Assembly: GCF_019393635.1 (NCBI RefSeq)
Contig: NC_057866.1
Span: 4,180,223-4,244,222, forward strand
Direction: 5' to 3'
Source: Dromiciops gliroides
Lineage: Eukaryota; Chordata; Mammalia; Microbiotheria; Microbiotheriidae
DNA: 64,000 nucleotides
The translations under genes and the position numbers were made by a program. This document shows, in pieces, positions 1 through 23,324 of the stretch. The notes under the pieces were generated by a model. The model was given only the letters and a program-made list of their open reading frames with translations. It did no database searches and was not told where the DNA came from. Within the stretch, counting starts at the first letter, position 1, and the number at the start of each line of letters is the position of its first letter.

Positions 1-1224
1 AGTTACGGATAAGATAGCTTACTAGGTGCTATGTAAATGTCCCCCCCCCCTCCTCCTGTTCCCACTCTTCTTCCTGGCTTCTAGGAGATATTTGCAAAGC
101 GCTTTGCCACCTTAAAAGTTCTCTGTAAATGCTTTGTTCTCACTCTTCCTATCAAGCGGTTCCGAAGGGCGGCGGCCAAGGTAGTCTGGGACGAGCACGG
201 GCTTTCTTGATAAGAATCCAGCTCAAGGAAACTCTTTCTCCTGTTTTTAGGGCAGAGGTCTTGCAAAATCTGACCACATCAAATTAGGTACGGCTCAGTG
301 AAATGGGCTTCCTTTGTAATTCTGGTGTTCAGAAAGGGTCTGGAGGCTTCACCCACTGCCCAAGGGGGCCGTGCCCCCAAAGCCCTCTCTAAGCCAATGA
401 GACTGAAGTGGATCTTGGCCCAGCTGGCGGGGGAGGGTTCTTTTAATTATAAGGAACTGCTTCTGGGAGCAGACTGTCTCACTCCTTACTAGCTTTCTCT
501 AAGCTGAAATGAGCCCCGAAGTGATGGTCGCCAAAGCTTGGGGGGAGGTGGGGAGGACATGTTAGAGTTTGAAGGAGCCTCGGGAACACCCCATGGGGCT
601 CCTCCCTTTTGGACTGAGGAGAGAGGCCCAGAGAGGGGAAGGGTCTGGCCTAAGAAGTGACCGGCCGGCCTTCAGACCCAGCGCCCCCGCCTTGGGGAGT
701 GCCGGAACATGTCCTGGTTTTCACCGAAAGGTCGGATCCTAACTCACAGCCCCCTAGAAGGGGTCAAAGAGGAATAGGAGCAGGCCCTGCTCCCACAGAA
801 ACGGCTCCCCCAGGCGACAACACTGGGGGCTTTTCCTCCTGCTTCCAGTTTTAAATTGTTCTCATCACCGTGACGACTGCGATGACAGGAGTCACAGTTT
901 TAGGGTGTTTTGGTTCATCATGGCGCCACCCTCCTTTCCAGACGTGGTTCCAGCCCCCTACCTCCCCAGCCTGCCTGGAGCAGCGCCCATTTCCTTGACA
1001 AAGAAAAACCCAAAAAACTCGAGGAAGAGAGAAGGAAAGGCAAGCAGGTGAAAGGAGCCAACACACAGACCACCCGACACGTCTTTCATGAGTCCACACT
1101 CGTAGCCCCTCACTTCTGTGAGAAGGAAGGAGGGAGGAGACTTTGTTATTTCTCCAGTAATCACCCTGGCTGTTTTTCGTTTACCTTGTTAGGCCCGTAG
1201 GGAGTATCTTTTTCCTGGTTGTCT
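1..1224. other. Unassigned upstream flank of DHCR7
   Basis: No coding exon or recognisable repeat could be supported here. Two short CpG-richer patches lie near 150-200 and 655-720, but neither is a convincing CpG island. DHCR7 normally has one or two noncoding 5' exons, so its promoter or first exons could lie in this part or left of the window; nothing in the sequence decides this. Confidence 0.4.
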
Positions 1225-1510
1225 TTATTTTACTCAGTCAGTAAGCATTTAGTAAGCACCAAGGCACTGTGCTCAGTTGTGGGCATACAAAAAAATGCAG
1301 AAGACAGACCTTGATGTCTGGGAGTTCACGGTCTGAGGAGAGAGAGGGGAAAGGTCAACAGTTAGTTGGGTACAGGTACAGAGTAGTTGGGGGGGGCGGT
1401 CTCTGGGGATCTAGGGACCTGGGAAAGGCCTTTGGGTCCAGGTGGGATTGGAGCGGAGTCTAGAGTCTAGAAGGAAGCCAGTACAGAGAGAGGCAAAGGA
1501 GATTCAATAA
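1225..1510 (-). repeat. L2 LINE 3' fragment (antisense)
   Basis: The text runs tcagtcagtaagcatttagt, then a 'cactgtgctcagttgtgggcatac' type stretch in diverged form and a 'gggagttcacggtctgaggagagag' type stretch, which is the reverse complement of the L2 3' end. Diverged; boundaries approximate. Confidence 0.6.
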
Positions 1511-2399
1511 TCAACAATCTGGTTAATAATCATGAATGATTTAGGGACATGGTGATCTCCTAAATAGAGCTTGGAAGGGTGTTTGCATTGTGTTTGAGAG
1601 CATGTGTTTGTTCTTGGAGAGTTGGGGACAGCTCTACCTGGACCAAGCTAGTGTGGATTTTTTGTTTCTGAAGTTGGGGTTTTTTAAAGATCTCCATTCA
1701 TGTTTTATTCGTTTAGGATGGTTTTTTTTTGACTTGATTTATTTAGACTGATTTTTCCTGTCCAAAGAGGCAGGTTGGACCAGCTTCTTTGCTGCAGTCC
1801 TAGACTGGTGAATGGCAAAGGGTGTGGGCCTGCAAAGACACCTGCTGACTCCACAGCCCGCCCCCCTCCAAACTCAGGAGGGGCACGCCCCTGGCCCAGC
1901 CTTGCAGTCTCAGTGGGGAAGGAAGTGTCCTTGCATATCAAGACTCGATGCCTCCCCCATCCCTTCTCATGCCCGCCGCCTTTGAAGATGGGGCAGCTCA
2001 ACTGTGGCATGGAGAACATTGCCGGTACATGCAGGATTCAGGCAGAGAAAGATGATTGGGTGATAAAAAAGCAGGTGATCTCTGTTCTAACTGCTGACTC
2101 CATTGCACCACCCTCAGTGCCAGGTTTCTCTGGCATCCTTGTTCTTCTCAATTAATTGTCTGTTGGCTCTGGGGCCAGCTGGTGCTGAACATGGAGGAAA
2201 GGGCTGCTGGTGAGCTGCAGAGGGCCTCCAAGCTGCGCCCCCCAGCATCTTTCCCAGCCAGCGAGGATGATACCCCACCCCTTGTGGGACCTAGTCCCCC
2301 CTCATAAAGTGGGGAGAGTTGTCTCCAAGGAGGCCCCTGTTACAAAGGTACTTGTGTGTCCTGAAAGAGCCCTGATTGACTGGACTGTCTGAGGGATGC
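1511..2399. other. Unassigned sequence upstream of DHCR7
   Basis: No gene or named repeat recognised. Short open frames here lack codon-level similarity to anything I know and overlap on both strands, as random GC-rich sequence does. Confidence 0.3.
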
Positions 2400-2600
2400 C
2401 CCCTAAGCCCCCTCCCCAGGGAGCCCTCCCTGCCTTCCCTCTGATCTTTCTCCCATTTATATCTTGTTCTGACATAGTTCTCTGCACTTTGCCCCTGTTG
2501 ATCTGTGAGCTCCTCCGCGGCAGGGACTCTCCTTTCTCTGTGTTCCCCACATAGCCCAGAGCCAGGCACACAGCAGGCCTTAATAAATGTAAGTTGGCTG
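2400..2600 (+). repeat. L2 LINE 3' end (sense)
   Basis: Ends with the L2 signature: gctcctccgcggcagggact, then 'cccagagccaggcacacagcagg' in diverged form and ccttaataaatgtaag. The AATAAA inside is part of the repeat. Confidence 0.65.
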
Positions 2601-2825
2601 ACACAATCCCCAAAGCCGGCTTTCCTTTTAGAACTCCTCAAAGAGCTGACAGTCTTGGACAAGTAAATGAAGGTCACCCTGCTAGGAGCAAGTGATCTAA
2701 ATTTCCCCACCAATCTCTGGTCTTAATGGACTTAATTACATTGCTTTTGCCTTTTTTTCTTCCTTCCGCCCCCCTCCCCCAATAATATTTTAGGGTTTTT
2801 TTGGTTTTGTTTTTTTTATTTTTTT

Positions 2826-2961
2826 GGTGAGGCAGTTGGGGTTAAGTGACTTGCCCAGGGTCACACAGCTAGTAAGTGTCAAGTGTCTGAGGCTGGATTT
2901 GAACTCAGGTCCTCCTGAATCCAGGGCCAGTACTCTATCCACTGCGCCACCTAGCTGCCCC
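2826..2961 (-). repeat. WSINE1/WALLSI-type tRNA-derived SINE (antisense)
   Basis: Nearly full-length antisense copy. Read on the minus strand it starts ggggcagctaggtggcgcag and carries the A-box (tggcgcagtgg), the B-box (gagttcaaatcc) and the body agctgtgtgaccctgggcaa; its tail is the T-rich run at 2794-2825. It lies next to the 3' end of an antisense L1. Confidence 0.85.
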
Positions 2962-3011
2962 TAGTTTTTTTTTTCCAATTATATGTAAAGATAGTTTTCA
3001 ATGTTCATTTT

Positions 3012-3158
3012 TTTTTGGGGGGGGTGAGGCAGTTGGGGTTAAGTGACTTGCCTAGGGTCACACAGCTAGTAAGTGTTAAGTGTCTGAGGCCACATTTGAA
3101 CTCAGGTCCTCTTGACTTCAGAGCTGGAGCTCTTTCCACTGTGCCACCTAGCTGCCCC
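3012..3158 (-). repeat. WSINE1-type SINE (antisense), inner copy 1
   Basis: Antisense SINE with a T/G-rich tail on the left and the head ending in agctgcccc on the right. Flanked by copies of tcaatgttcatt (2998-3009 and 3159-3170). Confidence 0.85.
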
Positions 3159-3170
3159 TCAATGTTCATT

Positions 3171-3320
3171 TTTTTTTTTTTTTTTTTGCTGGGCAATGAG
3201 GGTTAAGTGACTTGCCCAGGATCACACAGCTAGTAAGTGTCAAGTGTCTGAGGCCGGTTTTGAACTCAGGTCCTCCTGACTCCAGGGCCGGTGCTTTATC
3301 CACTACGCCCCAGCTGCCCC
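3171..3320 (-). repeat. WSINE1-type SINE (antisense), inner copy 2
   Basis: Second antisense SINE directly after the first, with a long T run at its left side. It shares the middle copy of the target word tcaatgttcatt; the third, diverged copy (agtgttcatt) begins at 3321. The two SINEs therefore used the same spot in the L1 3' UTR. Confidence 0.85.
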
Positions 3321-4700
3321 AGTGTTCATTTTTAATAAGATTTTGAGTACCAAATTTTTCTCCCTCCTCCCCAAAACAACAAGCAATCTCATGTAGATTA
3401 TACATTACAATCGTGTTAAACCTATTTCCACATTAGTCGTGTTGTCAAAGAAGAATCAGAACAAAAGTGAAAAAAACACAAGAAAGAAAAATCAAAAAGA
3501 AGTGAAAATAGTATGCTTCAATTTGCATTCAGACTCCATAGTTCTTTCTCCAGATGTGGAGAACGTTTTCCATCTTGAATCCTTTGGAATTGCCTGGGAT
3601 CATTGATGAGAAGAGCTAAGCCTATCTTAGCTGATCATCACAGAATGTTGCTGTCACTGTGTACAGTGTTCTCTTGGTTCTGCTCACTTCACTCAGCATC
3701 AATACATTTAAGTCTTTCCAGGTTTTTCTGAAATCTGCTCACTCATCATTTCTTACAGCACAATAGTATTCCATTACATTCATATACTACAACTTGTTCA
3801 ACCATTCCCCAGTTGATGGGCCATTCCCTCAATTTCCAGTTCTTTGTCACCACAGAAAGAGCTGCTATAAATATTTTTGTACATGTGGCTCCCCTTCCCT
3901 TTTTCATGATCTCTTTGAGATACAGACCTAGTAGTGGTATTGCTAGTCAAAGGGTATGCACAGCCCCATAGCCCTTGGGGCATAGTTCCAGATTTTCCTC
4001 CAGAATGATTGGATCAGTTTACAACTCTACCAACAATGCATTAGTGGAACTTTACCCCAGTAGTTGTTTTTTGAGGCTTTTTTGTGGGGGAGGGATGGTT
4101 CCTAGAGCATAATTTGCAACTCCTGTTGAGCCACCCAGAACTCGAGCTCTGCTCTGCTAGAGTGCAGGATGTGTTGTTAAAGGAGTAAGTAGCACCATCT
4201 AAGAGGAAGTTGCACTTTGTTTCCATGTTATTTCTCCTTCCTGCCGCATATCCAGGTATGTTTCTGAGTTTTTAGTGTTACAGTATTTACAGAAAATTAT
4301 TTATATTGACAAACCAAACCCTGTGTGGTTTCGAGAGCATGAATGGAATATTCTACTTCCCTTGTAATTAAAGCCCGATACTTGTAAATATTTAGGTGTC
4401 CATTTTGACGATTGGTGTCTGTTTTAAGTGCTTCAGCCCTACATGAAAACTCAATAGTCTTATTAAATTAATTTTCACCATTTCTTTCTGATATTTAAAA
4501 CCTATCTTTACAAATTTTCTTTCTTTCTTCCTTTTTGTAATGTGCCACGAAATTGAGAGCCACCAAAATTAAGAGGAATTTTGTATTTGGTGCCCTTTTT
4601 TGGTGTAATGTTCAATTGTGTATTAAGCATGTCCACTGACTATAACCTGGGTTTTGTCATATAAATATTTAGGTTTTGTTGGGAAAATACTATAGTAGAG

Positions 4701-6013
4701 ACATAAAAGGTGATACCATAGGTAAATTAGGAAAGGAACGAAGAGTTTACCTTTCAGATCTTTGGAAAGGAGAACAGTTTATGACCAAACAAGAGTTAGA
4801 GAATATTATGAAATGCAAGATGGATGACTTTGATTACATTAAATTAAAAACGTTTTTGTACAAACAGAAGCAATGCATCGAAAATTAGAAGGGAGGCAGA
4901 AAGCTGGGAAACAATTTTCATAGCCAGTACTTCTGATAAAAGCCTCATTTCTAAAATATATAGGGAACTAAATCAAATTTATAAGAATCCAAGTCATTCC
5001 CTAATTGAGAAATGGTCAAAGGATATGAACAGGCAGTTTTCTGATGAAGAAATCAAAGCTATCTATTGCCATATGAAAAAATGCTCTAAATCACTATTGA
5101 TTAGAGAAATGCAAATTAAAACAACTCAGAGATACCACCTGACACCTATCAGATTGGCTAATATGACAAAAATGGAAAATAATAAATGTTGGAGAAGCTG
5201 TGGAAAAGTTGGAACACTAATGCATTGTTGGTGGAGCTGTGAACTGATTCAACCATTCTGGAGAACAATTTGGAATTATGCCCAAAGGGCGAAAAAGCTG
5301 TGCATACCCTTTGACCCAGCAATACCACTATTGGGTCTTTTCCCCAAAGACATCATAAAAATGGGAAAAGGACCCACATGTACAAAAATATTTATAGCTG
5401 CTCTTTTTGTGGTGGCAAGGAATTGGAAATTGAGGGGCTGCCAATCAATTGGGGAATGGCTGAACAAGTTGTGGTATATGAATGTAATGGAATTCTATTG
5501 TGCTGTAAGAAATGATGAACAGGAGGATTTCAGAGAAACCTGGAAGGACTTGCATGAACTGATGATGAGTGAGATGAGCAGAACCAGGAAAACAGTATAC
5601 ACAGTATCATCAACATTATGTGTTGATCAACTGTGATAGACTTGATTCTTCTCAATGGTCCAAGATAGTTCCAAAAGATTCATGTTGGAAAAGACTCCAA
5701 ATTCAGAAAAAAAAAAAATGTGGAATTTGGATGCTGATTGAACCATAGTCTTTCTTTTGGTTTTGGTGCTGTTGTTTTCGTTTTGAGGTTTTTCCTTTTT
5801 GCTCTGATTCTTCTCTTATAACATGACTAATGAAAAAATATGTTTAATATTATTGTACATATATAACCTATGATTACTCGCTGTCTTGGGGAGGGGGAAG
5901 CGAGGGGAGAGAGGGAAAAACATTTGAAACAGGAAATCTTATAAAAACAAATGTTGAAAACTATCTCTACATGTAACTGGAAAATAATAAAGTACTTTCA
6001 TAATTTAAAAAAA
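4701..6013 (+). repeat. 5'-truncated L1 (ORF2 C-terminus and 3' UTR)
   Basis: A 17/18 matching target-site duplication (gaaaatactatagtagag at 4683-4700; gaaaatactagagtagag at 6014-6031) and an A-rich tail delimit the copy. An open frame at 5025-5636 encodes about 203 residues of the L1 ORF2 C-terminal region, including the cysteine-bearing part [17 protein letters not shown], typical of mammalian L1. A preceding piece at 4701-4888 is in another frame, so the copy is broken. The long remaining frame suggests it is moderately young among the repeats here. Confidence 0.9.
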
Positions 6014-6232
6014 GAAAATACTAGAGTAGAGGTTGCATCAAATAACTAAATTCCCATTGTGTGATTTTTAATCGAATTTTAGTCTTGAAGCAAAAGAGGT
6101 ATTTGTGAATTTAAACTGTTTATGTTTGGAGAATGTATGTGTGTATGTTCACATGTCAGTGTGGGAGAAGATAATCTCTTTACATCATTAGTGAATTTAT
6201 CGACTGTTGTCCTTTATAATATATAATGTAAG

Positions 6233-6382
6233 GGGGCAGCTAGCTGGCGCAGTGGATAGAGCACCAGACCTGGATTCAAGAGGACCTGAGTTCAAATCCA
6301 GCCTCAGACACTTGACACTTACTAGCTGTTTGACCCTGGACAAGTCACTTAACCCTCATTGCCCTGCAAAACAAACAAACAA
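6233..6382 (+). repeat. WSINE1-type SINE (sense)
   Basis: Full-length sense SINE with a (caaa)n-like tail, flanked by atatataatgtaa on both sides (about 6220-6232 and 6384-6396). It is inserted in the unclassified 4047-6413 element. Confidence 0.85.
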
Positions 6383-6679
6383 ATATATAATGTAAGCATT
6401 TGATTAAAAGAAAAACAATGCATTAGTGTTCCAACTCTCCTACATCTATCTTCTCCGACATTTATGATTTTCTTTTTTGGTCATATTAGCCAATATGACA
6501 GGGGTGAAGTGGCACCTCAGAGTTTTCAATTTTTATTGAGAACAATATGACTATAGATGGCCTTAATTTTTTCATCTGAAAACTGCCTATTCATATCCTT
6601 TGACCATTTATCTACATTTGCATTTTTGATACTTCTGACACTCCGGCATTTGCAAAACAAGTAGCTCACCTTGGGCTTG

Positions 6680-6840
6680 TTTCTTGGGCTTTGGTGTGGG
6701 GGAGACTTGGATTTAAATTCTGCCTCAGAAGTCTGCCAGCTGTGTGACCCTGGGCAAGTCACCAAACCTCTCTTGGTCTCAGTTTCCTCATCAGTAAAAT
6801 GAGGCTGGACCATTGGCCCCTAAGGTTCCTCCTCTTCTAA
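6680..6840 (+). repeat. MIR/CORE-SINE fragment (sense)
   Basis: Contains agctgtgtgaccctgggcaa followed by ctcagtttcctcatcagtaa and the downstream 'aggttcctcctcttctaaatctgtg' type MIR tail. Confidence 0.75.
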
Positions 6841-7594
6841 ATCTGTGGTAGCTGTGAGGGGTGCTGGATAGAGAATGGTAGCTCGTCTGCTTTGAGGAGC
6901 GCAGAGCAAATAACTGTGTAGGAACAAGATGTCAGTGGGATAAAGGGAGATAAGCACCCATGGAAGGCAGGAGGGACTTCCTGTAGAAGGCGGGTTTTTA
7001 GTGGGCACGTGAAAGAAGCCCTTGGTGTTTATTCCTCTGCTTTAATTGACTGACCGCTAAAACACCCCATAATTTGGTAATGTTTGAAATTTGTTCAGTG
7101 ACTGTTGATTGAAATCTACAAAGGAATCATGGAATGAATTCACTTTTACACAGACTGTTGGAACCCTTTGACCGGCAGATCATGCTTCTGATGAGTTGTT
7201 TTTGGCAGACCAGGGTTTCTTATGAATTTCAGAAAGGTGCATAGTTTTCATTTTCCTCCTAATTTTAGTATTTTGCATGGTGTCAAGGAGAATAAAGTTT
7301 ATTGTGGGAAGTAACAATTATCCCTTACTTTTACAAAGTGTTTCCAAAAGTGGTGTTTACAGAGCCTTTTGGGGTTTGCAGAACCCTTGACTTCTGGCCT
7401 CTCTCTGGGATATCTGTTAGTCCTAAAAGTTTTGTCCTCCTTCTCTGTGACTACATGGTAGGTGATCTCTGGGGAACAGTGCCCGCAATATGCATGTTCC
7501 CCCCCTCCCTGTGGCCAGTCCTAGAAACAATGAACACAGAGTCCATCACTTTGCCCATGCCCAAGATCCGTCCATGCCTCAATGAGCTGTCAGA

Positions 7595-7850
7595 TTTAGC
7601 AATCACCTACCATGCTCCAGGTGCTGTGCTAAGCACTTTACAAATATTGCCTCATTTAATCCTTACAGCAAACCTGAAAAGTGGGTTTACCCCCATTTTA
7701 CAGTTGAGGAAACTGAGGCAAACAGGTTGAGTGACTTGCCTGTGGTCACACAGCTAGAAAGTATCTGAGGCTGGATTTGAACTCAGATCTTCTTGATTCC
7801 AGGCCCAGTGCTCTACCCACTGTACCACCTAGCTGCCTTTAGCTAGGTAA
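7595..7850 (-). repeat. MIR/CORE-SINE (antisense)
   Basis: Reads ttacagttgaggaaactgag, gtgacttgcctgtggtcaca and ggatttgaactcagatcttc, the reverse complement of the MIR/THER core and head. It lies about 0.2 kb upstream of the first DHCR7 coding exon. Confidence 0.75.
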
Positions 7851-8070
7851 GTGCTATACATAGGATTTCTTTTTCTTTTTCTTTTGCAAATAAGTAAACT
7901 GAGGCTCAGCCACATGACTCACCCTTGATCAACTAGTATCAGACTAGTTGACTAATTATGGAACGTGGTAAGTACATAATACTTGTTTACTGACTGTTTG
8001 CCTTGCTGGGAGTGGGTTTTATCATCACTGCACTCAAGTAGTCACAGGCATCTCTTCTCTTTAGGGTCCA

Positions 8071-20133
<12,063 letters not shown>

Positions 20134-20560
20134 CGGGACCCCCTCCCCAGGCCACGAGAGTATCCGCAGCCCTGTGGCCCATGGACAGGAGGCCAGGCGG
20201 GGGTCTTGGAGCCCACGAGGTTCCTTTGAGTCCGAAGTCGAGCTGGGATTCTCGATAGTATTTAAGAAACGTACTTTGTGACCCTAGTGGACACAGAATC
20301 TGGGGCGCTGAAAGGGCAAACGGTACCTCGGGTGTCGCTGGGAGGACTCCCTGGGGGATCAGTGCCCTGCGAGCCTCCCCAGGGGGACCCTCGCACTGCA
20401 GCCAAGCTCTCTCCTGGCTAGCCCTCTGCCCTGTCTCAGTCTTGGGCACCGTGACTGAATCTTCTGGCACAATATTCCGGGGCCCCAATCTAACTTCTTT
20501 TCTTCAGCCAATCAGAAGAGTCTTTTTTGTTTCTATCGTTCTTGACTGAAACCCAAGGCT
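20134..20560 (+). other. DHCR7: DHCR7 3' UTR region
   Basis: Follows the DHCR7 stop. I found no AATAAA or ATTAAA here; the first clear AATAAA downstream is at 22556 and belongs to an L2 copy. The true 3' end may use a variant signal or this L2-borne one. Confidence 0.5.
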
Positions 20561-21470
20561 TTAATCCAGTTATTCAGTCAGTCAGTCAGCTAGCATTTCT
20601 CACACCCCTACTGTGTGCTGGCGCTGTGCTAAGTGCTGGGGATACAGAGAAAGGCAAATGACGGTCCCTGCCCTCGATGAGCTTCCGGTCTAGCGGGGAA
20701 GCCAATGGGCAAACAGCTCTGGCCAAGCAAGCTGGACGGTATCAATCGGAGGCCACCCGCGGAGGGGAGCGTCGGCATTAAGGAAGAACAGGGGAGCTTT
20801 CCTGTACAGGGCGGTGCTTCAGCTGAGATGGGAGGCAGCAGGGGGAGGACCCAGGAGGTGGGGTGACGAGGGAGAGAGTTCGAGGTGCTGAGGAGAGCCC
20901 AGATTTGGGAGATGGAGGCTCTTGGATGGAGAGCCTTCAGAACTCTGCAGGAGTCTGCTCTTTGCTCCTGGGCGTGAGAAGGAGTCCCTGGAGTTGACTG
21001 GATTGGGGAGGAGGCTCGGGATCATGCTCAGTCATGTGAAAGCTGAGTGATAGACAGACTGAGGGGAGAGGGGCAGGTACGGACGCCATCCTGGAGGAAC
21101 GTCCCGAGGGAGAAGTGCGAGGCCCTGGCCGCAGGCAGGCCTGGCGGAGCGAGGGAGGTGGACGGCTTAGGTTTTGAGCCAGGCAGACTGGGAGGATGCC
21201 ATGTGGTGCCCACCACAGTGAGGGGAACGTGGGTCTAGGGGAAAGTTAAGGAGATGGGAGATGAGGATGTGTATGAGACACACAGTCCGAGATGGGCAGC
21301 AGAGGTCAGGGCTGGACAAATCAGTCTGAGAGCCGCCTGCATCAGTGACTCTAGTGGGCTGGTCTTTTTTGAGGGTCAGATGAAATCCGTTGGAGGCAGA
21401 AGGCCACAGCCTTGAGGTTGGGATGACATGGGGCGGGTCAGGGGGCGGGTCAGGTGCCGTCTCTGGCACG
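20560..21470 (-). repeat. Long L2 copy (antisense)
   Basis: Starts ttattcagtcagtcagtcag, then gtgctaagtgctggggatac, gccctcgatgagcttccggt and further antisense L2 text; diverged to the right. Confidence 0.6.
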
Positions 21471-21894
21471 GACCGGCTGGGAACCTGGGGCCAGGGGATC
21501 ATTTCTCAGTGCCTTGGGCAGTGCTCTGAAACCAGATCACTCAGGAGCTGCCATCTGCATCTGGGGAGTGAGTTTCCACACCCGCTGAGCTCTCTGCTCA
21601 GATAAAACCACAGGTCGACTCCCCCCAGGTCCTCGGCTCCCGGGCACCTGTAACACAAAGCTCTCCAGAATGGGGTGTGCTGGCGACGTTCTGCCCACGT
21701 CCAGAGTCTGCTCTCCTTGGAGACCAGAGGAGCCCCCACTCCTGTGCGCTGAGCAGTCCCCTGAGAGCTCCTCTTCCACCCTTCCCAGCCCACCGTGGGG
21801 CCCAGCCAGGGCAGAATTAATCAGGGCCCAGGATTCAAAGGGACATGAGAGACCCCCAGGATGGTCCTCCCCTTCAGTGCTTCCCAGTTGCCTG

Positions 21895-22880
21895 TGTCAC
21901 AGCACCAAGTGCAGTGCCTTTGTACACAGCGGGCATTTAATAAGTGTTTGATGAACAACAGTACTGATTCTTAGGGCAGTGTATTTGACCAGAGCCTCCA
22001 TCTCCCTCGTTGGCTGCTTAGAGCCATTATTCCTGGTTCTGCCCAAAGAAAACGAGTGTAATCCCCCATTCTTGTCTGCCTCATCTCCAGCTGTAACAAG
22101 CACGGAGCAAACGGAACTTTGTTCCAGGGTGCTAGCCTCCTGGGGGCGGGGCCCCCTGTGCCTTAGCCTCAAGGGGACCAAGTGGCCAGAGTCTTCCTGT
22201 CCATCTGCTGGGGCAGAGGCGGGGCAGACTCCTTAAGCCTGTGGCAAGGTCTCCTTCCTCTGCCCTGGGGGTCCCCTCTAGATGCTCTGGGGAGACGCCC
22301 ATCCCTGGAGGCCACCACTGAAACCTGAATTTCCCTCCACTTTTCTGGCCAAGATGCCTCCCCAAACCTGCACTTTCCTCTTGCTATTTTTAAACCCACA
22401 GTGAGACTACTTTGATTCTTACTGAATTTTCTCCTGCCTTTGTGAAGATGCGTTAAATCTTTTCTAGACTGGAAGCTCCCCACGGGCAGGAATAGGGCTT
22501 TTCTAATCTTTGTATCTCAGCACTGAGCACTGTGCTCTGCATACAGCAGGTGCTTAATAAAGATTTGTTAAATAATTAGTTCTGTTTGATGCCTTAGCTG
22601 TCCCCTCCCGCAATCGGACACCTCACACGGAGCTCCTCTTCCTCATGCCCAGAGACCTGTGTTCGTCACTCCACTGCTCAAGACCCTCCTGTGGATCCCT
22701 GTTGCTTCCAAATGTTAGGCGTCCCCAGCCTGCCCTCCTGCCCTTGTCAGTCACCCTTCTCTGGCCGTCACCTCCCTAGATCCCCCCCTTGGAGAATGTG
22801 AGCTTCCTGAGGGCAGGGTCTGTCTTGCTCTTCTGATTGGCTCCTGAGGATCTGACAATTAGTAAGCACTTTTTCATTCA
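21895..22880 (+). repeat. Cluster of L2 3' ends (sense)
   Basis: Three separate 3' ends: at about 21895-21960 (gggcatttaataagtgtttg), 22400-22580 (gctccccacgggcaggaata ... gtgcttaataaagatttgtt) and 22620-22880 (gagcttcctgagggcagggt ... an attc repeat tail). AATAAA at 22556-22561. Confidence 0.65.
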
Positions 22881-23059
22881 TTCATTCATTCTTCACTTGG
22901 CCCTCTTATAACAAGCACTATGTTGACACCAGGGCCAGGGAGAGGGAGGGAAGGGTGGGGAGACATTGGGAAAGGCGATGACCTCCCCATCACCCATCTT
23001 CCTCTACCTCTTACCCGAGCTTCATCCCAGCCCCATCTTCCTCTAGGACACTTGGAGGC

Positions 23060-23260
23060 CCATCAGCCTCAGCACGGGCCAGTGGATAGAGCACTGGAAT
23101 CAGAAGACCTGAATTCAAATCCAGTCTCAGACACTAGCTGTGTGACCCTGAGCAAGTCACATAACTTGTTTGCATCAGATTCCTCATTTTAAAAATGGAT
23201 TTAAAATCAGCACCAACCTGGCAGGGGGCTTTAACACTTACATAGTAGGTGCACGGCTCC
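23060..23260 (+). repeat. tRNA-headed CORE-SINE (sense)
   Basis: Contains agtggatagagcactggaat, ttcaaatccagtctcagaca and ctagctgtgtgaccctgagc, a diverged relative of the marsupial SINE. Confidence 0.7.
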
Positions 23261-23324
23261 CACCCTCTCCTTGACCCGAATCTGAGGAAAATGAAGCCCA
23301 TCCCCCCCATCCCATCCCTGTACT

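Larger units (their letters stand above)
4047..6413 (+). repeat. Unclassified non-LTR-type insertion, possibly a 3'-UTR retrocopy
   Basis: The segment is bounded by an exact 15-bp duplication (aacaatgcattagtg at 4032-4046 and 6414-6428) inside an older L1 and ends in an A-rich stretch (gattaaaagaaa). After removing the later L1 (4701-6013) and SINE (6233-6382), about 0.87 kb of AT-rich sequence remains at 4047-4700, 6032-6232 and 6396-6413. It has no long open frame and does not resemble L1, L2, MIR or the SINE. Its composition fits the 3' UTR of a host mRNA copied by L1 machinery; the source gene is not recognised. A non-coding retroposon family is the alternative. Confidence 0.55.
2966..6622 (-). 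repeat. Antisense L1 3' part, split by three later insertion events
   Basis: Pieces at 2966-3011, 3321-4046 and 6414-6622 form one continuous L1 3' end when compared with the L1 copy at 28671-30792: the text stops after 'aacaatgcattagtg' at 4046 and resumes with the same word at 6414. Two SINEs interrupt the first part and a 2.37-kb insertion separates the last. The piece covers the end of ORF2 and the 3' UTR. It is 5'-truncated and cannot be active. Confidence 0.85.

Noticed and set aside
150-720. CpG island or DHCR7 promoter at the left edge
   Set aside because: CpGs cluster only in two short patches; no TATA, sterol element or exon could be supported by reading.
5025-5636. 203-residue open frame on the + strand as a host gene
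   Set aside because: It is the C-terminal part of L1 ORF2 inside a copy with target duplications and an A-rich tail.
22556-22561. AATAAA as a proven DHCR7 poly(A) signal
   Set aside because: It belongs to an L2 3' end and lies 2.4 kb past the stop; kept only as a possibility in the findings.
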